DNA from: Tenacibaculum agarivorans
GTDB lineage: Bacteria > Bacteroidota > Bacteroidia > Flavobacteriales > Flavobacteriaceae
Length of the DNA stretch: 64,000 nt
Assembly (NCBI RefSeq): GCF_001936575.1
Contig: NZ_MSMP01000007.1
Location: 1 to 64,000, forward strand
Direction: 5' to 3'
Shown: piece by piece, positions 47,164 to 55,470 of the stretch
How the letters are laid out: each line of letters starts with the position of its first letter
How positions within the stretch are numbered: the stretch's first letter is position 1
Made by a program: the position numbers and the translations under genes
Notes under the pieces: generated by a model
What the model saw: the letters and a program-made list of their open reading frames with translations, nothing else
Databases searched by the model: none
What the model was told of the DNA's origin: nothing

Positions 47164-47739
47164 TTATATCATTTTTTTTCCAAGAGAAAACACTTTCTTT
47201 AACCACTTTTCACGAAAGTTTTGTGTTGAGTTTTTAATAGGAGCTATATAAGTCAATTTTGTTGGTTTCACACCACAGAATGCTAATACCCCTTTTTTGA
47301 GTTCATTAATCACTGGGCTTTTCAAGTATACATAATAATACCATCTAGGAGAGTCTGATGTTATAATTAATCTAGCTGTTTTGTTCTTCAATAACTTTTT
47401 TGGCAATAACTTACCTTCCGCTATTTCAAACATAATACCAGGTAGAAAAACTCTATCTATAAAACCTTTTAAAATGGCTGGCATTCCACTCCACCAAACT
47501 GGTAAAACCCATACTAAATGATCTGCTTCTTTTATCTTCTTTATTGCAAACTCTAAATCTGGTTCAAGAACAGTTCGTTTTCTATATCCAAATTGTAAAT
47601 TAGGATTAAAATTAAGCTCCCTAATATTTATAATTTCAACGAAATTGGTTGATAACTTTGCGCCTTCATAGTATGAATTTGCTAAAGCATTATTAAAACT
47701 CTCTTTATCTGGATGTCCATTTATAATTAATACATTCAT
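47164..47739 (-). CDS. NAD(P)H-dependent flavodoxin-fold oxidoreductase
   Basis: A 191-residue flavodoxin-fold protein of the NQO1/MdaB type that reduces quinones or similar compounds with FMN or FAD. Flavin binding is seen in INGHPDKESFNNALANSY and VLPVWWSGMPAILKGFIDRVF. A Cys/Arg-rich tail closes the protein. It lies 56 bases after the broken Crp/Fnr gene on the same strand, which was probably its regulator. Confidence 0.9.
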   Translation of the reverse strand: MNVLIINGHPDKESFNNALANSYYEGAKLSTNFVEIINIRELNFNPNLQFGYRKRTVLEPDLEFAIKKIKEADHLVWVLPVWWSGMPAILKGFIDRVFLPGIMFEIAEGKLLPKKLLKNKTARLIITSDSPRWYYYVYLKSPVINELKKGVLAFCGVKPTKLTYIAPIKNSTQNFREKWLKKVFSLGKKMI

Positions 47740-47795
47740 TGTTTTTATTTTTAGCTAAATAACAATGAACTGAAAGGGTCACAAAGGACAAATGT

Positions 47796-48346
47796 CTAAT
47801 AAATTGTTTTTCTGATTCTACTTAAATGTCTTTGTGTAATTCCTAAGTAGGATGCTAAATAGTTTAGAGGAATTTCTTTGACTAATAGAGGTTGATTCTT
47901 TATTAAATCTAAATATTTATTTTCAGCTGTCTCTTTTTGAAGCATAAAAATCCTGCGCTCTAACTCGATATATTCATATTCTGTTAAAATTTTCAACAAC
48001 ATTGTCCAATTAGAGCTTTCCTTTTCAAGTGCGATCAGCTGTTCTTTAGTCCAAACTAAAACTTCAACATCTGTTATGGCTTGTAAGCTTTCTAGAGAAG
48101 GTTTTCCTGTAAGATATGAAGAGTAAGCTGATGCAAAAGAATTTGAAAATCGAAAACAATAGGTTATATCTTCTGCTGTAGAAGACCAATAAAATGATCT
48201 TAATATTCCTTGTTTTATAAAACCAATCTTAGTGCTTACTTTTCCACTTTCAGCAAAAAAAGCACCTTTGTTTCTGCTTGGTTTACAAAATTATAAATCT
48301 CATCCTCTGATAAAACTTGAAAACTTCTTAAATAATCTTCTAACAT
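47796..48346 (-). pseudogene. Crp/Fnr-family regulator with a -1 frameshift
   Basis: Reading from ATG at 48346 gives MLEDYLRSFQVLSEDEIYN and runs off frame after about 27 codons; the rest of the beta roll and the C-terminal helix-turn-helix (LNYLASYLGITQRHLSRIRKT) continue in the next frame to 47796. Adding one base in the T-run at 48267-48269 or the A-run at 48255-48261 restores a 183-residue protein with GAFFAESGKVSTKIGFIKQG. It may be a real inactivating mutation or a homopolymer sequencing error. The following gene is the oxidoreductase at 47164-47739. Confidence 0.85.
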
Positions 48347-48431
48347 TTGAATGGCTTATAAAATTTAAATTGTTAAAACAACCCCCTATAGACTGAAAGT
48401 CATTTTTAATATCATTTTTTGCTTTTAGCTC

Positions 48432-48453
48432 TTGGCTATTAGCTAACAGCCAA
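48432..48453. repeat. Palindromic intergenic element
   Basis: TTGGCT and AGCCAA arms (48432-48437, 48448-48453) around an AGCTAAC-type centre, in a gene-free region whose flanks repeat the same words (TTTTAGCT, AGGCTAAT). Its look resembles dispersed intergenic elements; function unknown. Confidence 0.35.
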
Positions 48454-48533
48454 AGGCTAATTGCACTCGACTCTAGTTGCAGAAACTGAAAGTCAGATCC
48501 ACTAAAGTACATAATTTCAACTATTCCTGATAC

Positions 48534-48570
48534 CAATAAAAAAACCGAATAACATAAAGCTATTCGGTTT
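48534..48570 (-). terminator. Terminator after queA
   Basis: Ten-base stem (48542-48551 with 48561-48570), nine-base loop, and an A-rich stretch that gives a T-run on the minus strand, 22 bases after the queA stop. Confidence 0.82.
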
Positions 48571-48592
48571 CTTTTATATTTTTTAAAGAATG

Positions 48593-49642
48593 TTATATGA
48601 TTAACATCGCATCTCCGTACGAGTAAAACTTATATTTCTCTTTAATTGCTTCTTGATATGCTTCCATTACAAACTCATGACCTGCAAATGCCGCAATCAT
48701 CATTAACAATGTAGATTTTGGTGTATGGAAATTAGTTACCATACAATTTGCTATACTAAAGTCATAAGGAGGGAAAATAAATTTATTAGTCCATCCTTGA
48801 TAAGCATTTAATCTATGGCTAGCAGAAACCGATGATTCTACTGTTCTCATTACAGTAGTTCCTACAGCACAAACTTTTCTTTTAGTTTCTAAAGCATTAT
48901 TTACAATATCACATGCCTCTTGAGGAATAATAATTTGTTCAGAATCCATTTTATGTTTAGATAAATCCTCTACTTCAACAGGATTGAATGTACCTAAACC
49001 AACATGTAAAGTCATCTCAGCAAAATCTACTCCTTTAATTTCTAAACGTTTCATTAAATGCTTAGAAAAGTGAAGCCCAGCTGTTGGAGCTGCTACTGCA
49101 CCTTCATGTTTCGCAAAAATTGTTTGGTAACGCTCTTCATCTTCAGGCTCAACATCTCTCTTTATATATTTTGGTAGTGGTGTTTGTCCTAATTCTATTA
49201 ATTTATTTCTAAACTCATCATAAGAACCATCAAATAAAAAACGTAAAGTTCTACCTCTAGATGTAGTATTATCAATAACTTCAGCTACTAAACTTTCATC
49301 TTCTCCAAAAAACAATTTATTACCGATTCTTATCTTACGAGCAGGATCTACCAATACGTCCCATAATCTGTGTTCTGCATTTAACTCACGTAATAAGAAG
49401 ACTTCAATTCTCGCACCCGTTTTTTCTTTATTTCCGTACATACGTGCTGGAAAAACCTTGGTGTTATTCAGCATCATCACATCTCCTTCATCAAAATAAT
49501 TGATTAAATCTTTAAACAACTTGTGCTCTATTGTTTGTTCTTTACGATTTAATACCATTAATCGAGCTTCATCTCTATGCTCAGAAGGGTATTCTGCTAA
49601 TAATTCTTGAGGTAAATCGAAGTTAAATTGAGATAATTTCAT
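48593..49642 (-). CDS. queA: QueA, tRNA preQ1 ribosyltransferase-isomerase
   Basis: A 349-residue enzyme adding the ribosyl moiety of S-adenosylmethionine to preQ1 in tRNA to give epoxyqueuosine. Typical segments are [26 protein letters not shown] at the start and [10 protein letters not shown] and [12 protein letters not shown] in the middle. Length is standard. A strong promoter lies 22 bases upstream and a terminator downstream, so it is monocistronic. Confidence 0.96.
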   Translation of the reverse strand: MKLSQFNFDLPQELLAEYPSEHRDEARLMVLNRKEQTIEHKLFKDLINYFDEGDVMMLNNTKVFPARMYGNKEKTGARIEVFLLRELNAEHRLWDVLVDPARKIRIGNKLFFGEDESLVAEVIDNTTSRGRTLRFLFDGSYDEFRNKLIELGQTPLPKYIKRDVEPEDEERYQTIFAKHEGAVAAPTAGLHFSKHLMKRLEIKGVDFAEMTLHVGLGTFNPVEVEDLSKHKMDSEQIIIPQEACDIVNNALETKRKVCAVGTTVMRTVESSVSASHRLNAYQGWTNKFIFPPYDFSIANCMVTNFHTPKSTLLMMIAAFAGHEFVMEAYQEAIKEKYKFYSYGDAMLII

Positions 49643-49664
49643 TCTTGTTATTTATTGATGGCGG

Positions 49665-49696
49665 CAAATATACGATTTCAACATAGGGCTTGTCAA
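49665..49696 (-). promoter_or_regulatory. queA: queA promoter
   Basis: On the minus strand TTG (49694-49696), a 21-base spacer and TATATTTG (49665-49672), the best -33/-7 match in the window; ATG 22 bases downstream. Confidence 0.75.
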
Positions 49697-49708
49697 GCGT
49701 TTCATCTT

Positions 49709-50941
49709 TTATTTTAACACTTCATGCTCTATTCCAACTTTTTCAAAGTCAGACCAAAAACCCTGATAAGACTTTGTTACTACTTTTGCATCAGCAATTT
49801 GAATAGGTACTTTTAATGCTAATGGAGCAAAAGCCATGGCCATTCTATGATCATGATAGGTTTCTATAGTTACATTTTCATGTATTTTATTGGTTACTTT
49901 TAAAAATAACTCTTCATTAGTCACCTTTATTTCTCCTCCAAGTTTTGAAAGCTCTTCTCTTAAAGCTTCTAACCTATCTGTTTCTTTAATTTTTAATGTA
50001 TGTAATCCTTCTAAATCACAAGGCACTCCTAGAGCAAAACAAGTAACCGCTATAGTTTGTGCTATATCTGGTGCTTTTACCAAGTTCAATTCTAACTTTT
50101 CTTTACTCGTTTCTCGTTCTTTTCTTAACGTAATTGTATGTTCTTCAAAAGCAGTAGTTACTCCAAAATGTGTATAAATTTCTGCTAAACAACTATCTCC
50201 TTGTAAACTTTCTTCTTTATAAGAAGACAATTTTATTTCAGTACCTACTTCACTTAAAGCTACAATTGAATAGTAATATGACGCAGAACTCCAATCTGCT
50301 TCTACAACAATCTCCTTTGACTCTATCTTATCTTTAGGAAATACTCTAATTTTATCATTAATAAAAGAAGTTTCTATACCTAATTGATTCAATAAACTCA
50401 ACGTCATTTTTATATAAGGAACGGAAGTTATTTCACCTGTAAGTGTCAATTCTAATCCATTAGATAAACTAGGTGCAATTAGTAACAATGCTGAAATGTA
50501 TTGACTACTAACATTTCCTGCAATAGACACTTTATCTTGAGTTAATTTTTTCCCTGTAATTTTTAATGGTGGATATCCTTCTTTATCCAAATAGGAAATA
50601 TCCGCACCTAAATCTCTTAGCGCATCTACTAAAATTTTTATAGGTCTATTATGCATACGTTCAGAACCTTGTAAAATTTTCACTTGTCCTTCTTGTGAAG
50701 CGAATAAAGCTGTTAAAAATCGCATAGTAGTTCCTGCATGACCGATATCTGCTACTTCAGCATCACTTTTTAATGCGTTTTGCATATGAATAGAATCGTC
50801 AGAGCTTGATAAATTCTCTATACTTAATTCTGGGAATAACTGTTGTAAAATTAACAATCTATTTGATTCACTTTTTGAACCAGAGATTACAATACTGTTT
50901 TTAAATACTTTATTTTTAGGAATCTTTAACAATAAGTCCAT
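49709..50941 (-). CDS. aroA: AroA, EPSP synthase
   Basis: 3-phosphoshikimate 1-carboxyvinyltransferase of the shikimate pathway, 410 residues from ATG at 50941. Two beta-alpha domains with the substrate loops GSKSESNRLL near the start, GHAGTTMRFL, and the closing YHDHRMAMAFAPLAL. The upstream TTG at 50974 would add eleven unlike residues and overlap the promoter region of the divergent gene, so the ATG is preferred. It is separated from queA by 66 bases holding the queA promoter. Confidence 0.95.
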   Translation of the reverse strand: MDLLLKIPKNKVFKNSIVISGSKSESNRLLILQQLFPELSIENLSSSDDSIHMQNALKSDAEVADIGHAGTTMRFLTALFASQEGQVKILQGSERMHNRPIKILVDALRDLGADISYLDKEGYPPLKITGKKLTQDKVSIAGNVSSQYISALLLIAPSLSNGLELTLTGEITSVPYIKMTLSLLNQLGIETSFINDKIRVFPKDKIESKEIVVEADWSSASYYYSIVALSEVGTEIKLSSYKEESLQGDSCLAEIYTHFGVTTAFEEHTITLRKERETSKEKLELNLVKAPDIAQTIAVTCFALGVPCDLEGLHTLKIKETDRLEALREELSKLGGEIKVTNEELFLKVTNKIHENVTIETYHDHRMAMAFAPLALKVPIQIADAKVVTKSYQGFWSDFEKVGIEHEVLK

Positions 50942-50983
50942 ATACAAAATTTTATATTTAGCTATTTTAATCAACTAAACCAA

Positions 50984-53900
50984 ATGAAAAAACTACTTTT
51001 CTTAGGAGTTTTATTACTCCTACTGTCGAGTATCAAAGTTAATGCTCAAAACGACAATAGCCAATTTTCTGAAGAATATTTTAACGCAATCGAATGGAGG
51101 AACATTGGTCCGTTTAGAGGCGGACGAAGTTGTGCTGTAACTGGGGTCTCTAAAAAACCTAATCTTTTTTACATGGGAACTACTGGTGGAGGAATATGGA
51201 AAACCATTGATGCTGGTAATACTTGGCAAAATATCTCTGATGGTTTTTTCGGTGGCTCAGTAGGGTCAATAGCCATAAGCGAATGGGATAATAACATCAT
51301 TTATGTAGGAATGGGTGAAAAAACTGTTCGAGGTAATGTATCTTCTGGTGATGGAGTTTGGAAATCTGAAGATGCTGGAAAAACCTGGAAACATATGGGA
51401 CTTCCAAATGCTAGGCACATTCCTAGAATGCGCATACACCCTAAAAACCCAGATATTGTTTATGCTGCTGTTTTAGGAGACTTATATAAATCGACAACGG
51501 AAAGAGGTGTTTACAAATCTTTAGACGGTGGTAAAACTTGGAAAAAAGTATTATACAGTAATGCTGATGCTGGCGCTATTGATTTAATTATAGATCCTAG
51601 TAATCCACGAACTTTATACGCTTCTACTTGGAATGTAAGAAGAACTCCATATAGTTTATCGAGTGGTGGTGAAGGTTCTGGTATTTGGAAAAGTACTGAT
51701 GAAGGTGAAACATGGACTAATATTTCTAAAAATGATGGACTTCCAAAAGGAATATGGGGAATTTCTGGCTTAGCTGTTTCTCCATTAAATTCTGATATTG
51801 TTTGGGCACTTATTGAAAATGAAAAAGGGGGAGTTTATAAATCTTTAGATGGCGGTAAAACATGGAAACTCATCAATAAAGAAAGAAAATTAAGACAACG
51901 AGCTTGGTATTACACTAGAATTTATGCCGATACACAGGATGAAAATATTGTGTATGTATTAAATGTTAGATATCATAAATCTACAGACGGTGGTAAAACC
52001 TATAAAACATATAATGCACCTCATGGAGATCATCATGATTTATGGATTGCTCCAGAAGACAATCAACGTATGATCATTGGTGATGATGGCGGTGCTCAAA
52101 TTTCTTTTGATGCTGGTGAAAATTGGTCAACGTATTTAAATCAGCCAACTTCACAATTTTATAGAGTAACAACCGACAATCACTTTCCTTATCGAATTTA
52201 TGTAGCACAGCAAGACAATTCTACAATTCGAATTTCTCACAGAGGTAACGGACAATTCATAACTAACAAAGATTGGGAAGAAACTGCTGGTGGAGAAAGT
52301 GCCCATATTGCTGTTGATCCATTAAATAATGATATTGCTTACGGAGGTAGTTATGGTGGATTATTGACTAGAGTAAATCATAAAAATGGCGCAATTCGCG
52401 CTATAAATGTATGGCCTGATGATCCTATGGGACATGGTGTTGAAGATTTTAAATATCGTTTTCAGTGGAATTTCCCTGTACTATTCTCTCCAAACAACCC
52501 TAAAAAATTATATGCTGCTTCTAATCATTTACATGCCACTACCAATGAAGGGCAATCTTGGGAAATTATCAGTCCAGATTTAACAAGGAATGATCCTAAA
52601 ACTTTAGGCCCCTCAGGAGGTCCAATTACTAAAGATAATACTGGTGTAGAATATTACGGGACTATTTTTGCTGCAGCTGAAGTACCAGGTGAAGATGGTG
52701 TGATTTATACTGGATCTGATGATGGTTTAGTTCATATCACTAAAGATGGAGGTAAAAATTGGCAAAATATTACTCCTAAGAAAATGCCAGAATGGATGAT
52801 GATTAATTGTATTGAAATTGATCCACACACTAAAGGAGGTGCTTATATTGTTGGAACTAAATACAAAACGGGAGATTATCAACCTTATATTTATAAAACT
52901 GAAGACTATGGTAAGTCTTGGAAAAAAATCACTACCGGAATCGGTAACGAAGATTTCACCAGAGCATTAAGAGCTGATCCAAAACGAAAAGGATTATTGT
53001 ATGCTGGTACAGAAAGAGGTATGTATGTGTCTTTCAATGATGGAAAGAACTGGCAAAAATTCCAACTAAACCTACCTATTGTTCCAATTACAGATCTAGC
53101 TATAAAAGAAGACAACTTAATAGCTGCTACCCAAGGTAGATCTCTTTGGATTATAGATGACCTTACTCCCTTACACCAACTCAACAGTACATTAACATCT
53201 AAAGATTTCTTTATTTACAAACCTAAAGAAAGCTATAGAATGGGTGGAGGAAAAGGAAAAAAATCGAAACGAAATGGAACAAATCATTACGGAGGAATAC
53301 CTATTAACTTCTATCTTAAAAACTACACAGAAAAGGATACGGTAAAACTTCAATTTTATGATGTTTCAAAAACTTTAATTCGTGAATTTAGTAATCACAC
53401 AGCTAAAGATAAAAAGGACACAAAACTGAAAAAACTGAAACAAGGAGATAACCTATTTTATTGGGATATGATGTATAAAGGAGCAGAAAAAGTAAAAGGT
53501 ATGATTTTATGGTGGGCTTCTTTAAATGGACCTATGGCTTTACCTGGCGAATATACTGTAACTTTAGATGTTAATGGAAAAACAACATCTAAAACCTTTG
53601 CTATTAAATCAAAACCTAATACTGAAGCTTCTCCTATTGATTTAAAAGCTCAATTTGATTTTATCAATAGTATAAATACCAAAATGACTGAGATACATAA
53701 AGCCCTGAAGAATGTAAAAAAGGTAAGAACACAAGTAGAACTTCTTAAAAAATCAATTAAGGATACAAAAAAGCACAAATCTTTATTAGATTTTGCTGAT
53801 CAATTGGTAAAAGATATGACTATTGTAGAAAACAATCTATACCAAACTAAAAGTAAGAGTAATCAAGATCCTTTAAACTTTCCTATTAAGTTAAATAACA

Positions 53901-54094
53901 AATTAGGTCACCTAAACTCTCTTTCTCGTATAGGAGATTATAAACCTACTGATCAAGCTATAGCTTTTAAAAATGAAATCACTAAAGATATCGACATTGA
54001 ATTAAACAAACTATATACTATTTTCAATTCTAGAGTTAAAGACTTAAATCAAAAGGTAAAAGAAAGTCAAATTGATTTTATTCAATTAGATTAA
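50984..54094 (+). CDS. BNR/sortilin-like repeat protein (secreted)
   Basis: A 1036-residue exported protein with signal peptide (1-21, ending KVNAQ) and many Asp-box (BNR) repeats such as GIWKTIDAGNTW, GVWKSEDAGKTW and GVYKSLDGGKTW, forming one or two ten- or seven-bladed propellers of the sialidase/VPS10 type. A beta domain (about 780-900) and a C-terminal coiled region (about 910-1036) follow. There is no T9SS sorting domain. Databases label such proteins glycosyl hydrolases, but catalytic residues are not evident. Divergent from aroA; convergent with the 54197 gene across a terminator. Confidence 0.85.
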   Translation: MKKLLFLGVLLLLLSSIKVNAQNDNSQFSEEYFNAIEWRNIGPFRGGRSCAVTGVSKKPNLFYMGTTGGGIWKTIDAGNTWQNISDGFFGGSVGSIAISEWDNNIIYVGMGEKTVRGNVSSGDGVWKSEDAGKTWKHMGLPNARHIPRMRIHPKNPDIVYAAVLGDLYKSTTERGVYKSLDGGKTWKKVLYSNADAGAIDLIIDPSNPRTLYASTWNVRRTPYSLSSGGEGSGIWKSTDEGETWTNISKNDGLPKGIWGISGLAVSPLNSDIVWALIENEKGGVYKSLDGGKTWKLINKERKLRQRAWYYTRIYADTQDENIVYVLNVRYHKSTDGGKTYKTYNAPHGDHHDLWIAPEDNQRMIIGDDGGAQISFDAGENWSTYLNQPTSQFYRVTTDNHFPYRIYVAQQDNSTIRISHRGNGQFITNKDWEETAGGESAHIAVDPLNNDIAYGGSYGGLLTRVNHKNGAIRAINVWPDDPMGHGVEDFKYRFQWNFPVLFSPNNPKKLYAASNHLHATTNEGQSWEIISPDLTRNDPKTLGPSGGPITKDNTGVEYYGTIFAAAEVPGEDGVIYTGSDDGLVHITKDGGKNWQNITPKKMPEWMMINCIEIDPHTKGGAYIVGTKYKTGDYQPYIYKTEDYGKSWKKITTGIGNEDFTRALRADPKRKGLLYAGTERGMYVSFNDGKNWQKFQLNLPIVPITDLAIKEDNLIAATQGRSLWIIDDLTPLHQLNSTLTSKDFFIYKPKESYRMGGGKGKKSKRNGTNHYGGIPINFYLKNYTEKDTVKLQFYDVSKTLIREFSNHTAKDKKDTKLKKLKQGDNLFYWDMMYKGAEKVKGMILWWASLNGPMALPGEYTVTLDVNGKTTSKTFAIKSKPNTEASPIDLKAQFDFINSINTKMTEIHKALKNVKKVRTQVELLKKSIKDTKKHKSLLDFADQLVKDMTIVENNLYQTKSKSNQDPLNFPIKLNNKLGHLNSLSRIGDYKPTDQAIAFKNEITKDIDIELNKLYTIFNSRVKDLNQKVKESQIDFIQLD

Positions 54095-54131
54095 CATGAA
54101 TTTTATTTAAGAATAACAACTACACAAAAAG

Positions 54132-54167
54132 AAAACTGCCTGAAATTACTTTCAGGCAGTTTTTTTA
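54132..54167. terminator. Strong bidirectional terminator
   Basis: Thirteen-base perfect stem (54133-54145 with 54150-54162), four-base loop, A-run before and T-run after, between convergent genes. Confidence 0.92.
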
Positions 54168-54196
54168 TACTAATATTTTATTTACTAGATCTATAT

Positions 54197-55470
54197 TTAT
54201 CTAACAATAAAACTTTTAGAACTTTTTGTAAACTCATTATCAAAATTAACAATATACATTCCTGGAGTTAACCTTTCTGTACTTATTAACCCGTTTTCTA
54301 ATGTCCCTTTACTAATTTCTTGTCCGAATACATTATATAAAACATAACCTGTATTTGATAATCCATCAACATTAGACGATAATACTCTTAGCTTATTACC
54401 TCTAACCACTGGATTTGGTGCTAAAGTTAAAGATGATAAGATATTTTCATCTTCGTCTCCTATAACATCTATTCTAGAGCTAGATTGTTGTGCTGTTACA
54501 AGACTTGTTGTATTACCACAAGTACCTTCATAAATCCTCACATTTGTAAATGTAGAAGTATTTCCAGAACCACCATCATTATCATTAATAAACACTAACC
54601 TATCCATAGTACCAGTGTACGAATCTCCTACTCTGATTACATAAGTTTGGGTTCCACCCGCGTAGTTATCAAAATTAGTTACACCGTAATTTTGTGTTCC
54701 ATGTACCTTAAAGTAATTTCCAGATGACAAATCATTATCATTTTCGAAACCAATACCGTGAATTTCACCTTCTGATGTACTACTGAATTCAAATTCAATC
54801 ACAGTTTCTGAAGTAACAGTATAATTTAAAGGAATAGATTTCCACGTATTATTTGTTAATGTTAATGAAGCTCCATTAGTACTAACAGAGAAATTACCTG
54901 CATTATCTTGATTAGAGAATGAACTTACTGTAAAATCATTAAAATCTAACGCCTCACATCCTGGCTGTGGATTTGTAGAACCACCTCCAGAAGTTAATGA
55001 AAGATTATCGATTGCAATATCACTAGACCAGCTTGTTCCTGTTCTACCTACAAAACGTAAACTAACCGTATCTCCTACATAAGCAGCTAAATCTACAGTA
55101 ACATCATTCCATTGATTCCCTTGATTTCCTGATTCTGTCCATACATTAGTCCAAGTTGTATTATCTGTAGATGCTTGTAATGTTAATGTTCCTACGCTAG
55201 TTCCAAACATATGATTACTAAATGAGAAACTTGCAGCCGATACTCCAGAAAGATCAAAACAAGGACTTTGTAAAATAGCTGTTGCATTTGAACCTATTTG
55301 ACCAGCACTACTATTGTTTGATGCCTCTAAGAACATATAAAAACTACCATTAGCTCCACTAGCTGGACCTGTTCCTGAGGAAGGAGTTCCATTTGCATCT
55401 CTTACCCAATTTCCATCATCTCCTGTAGCTTGAGTCCACCCGTCATTAGATTCAAAACTTTCGCTATATG
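54197..55470 (-). repeat. Shared C-terminal module, copy 1
   Basis: Encodes the jelly-roll, second beta domain and sorting tail of the BNR protein; closely parallels 58704-59960. Stretches such as the NFDNY-type and NDNDGGSGN-type peptides are identical. Suggests module shuffling or recombination. Confidence 0.7.

Noticed and set aside
48300..48536. 78-residue ORF on the minus strand
   Set aside because: Overlaps the frameshifted Crp/Fnr start in another frame and has no recognisable features.
50942..50974. TTG-initiated extension of AroA
   Set aside because: Adds an unlike, hydrophobic-basic stretch and lies in the divergent promoter gap.
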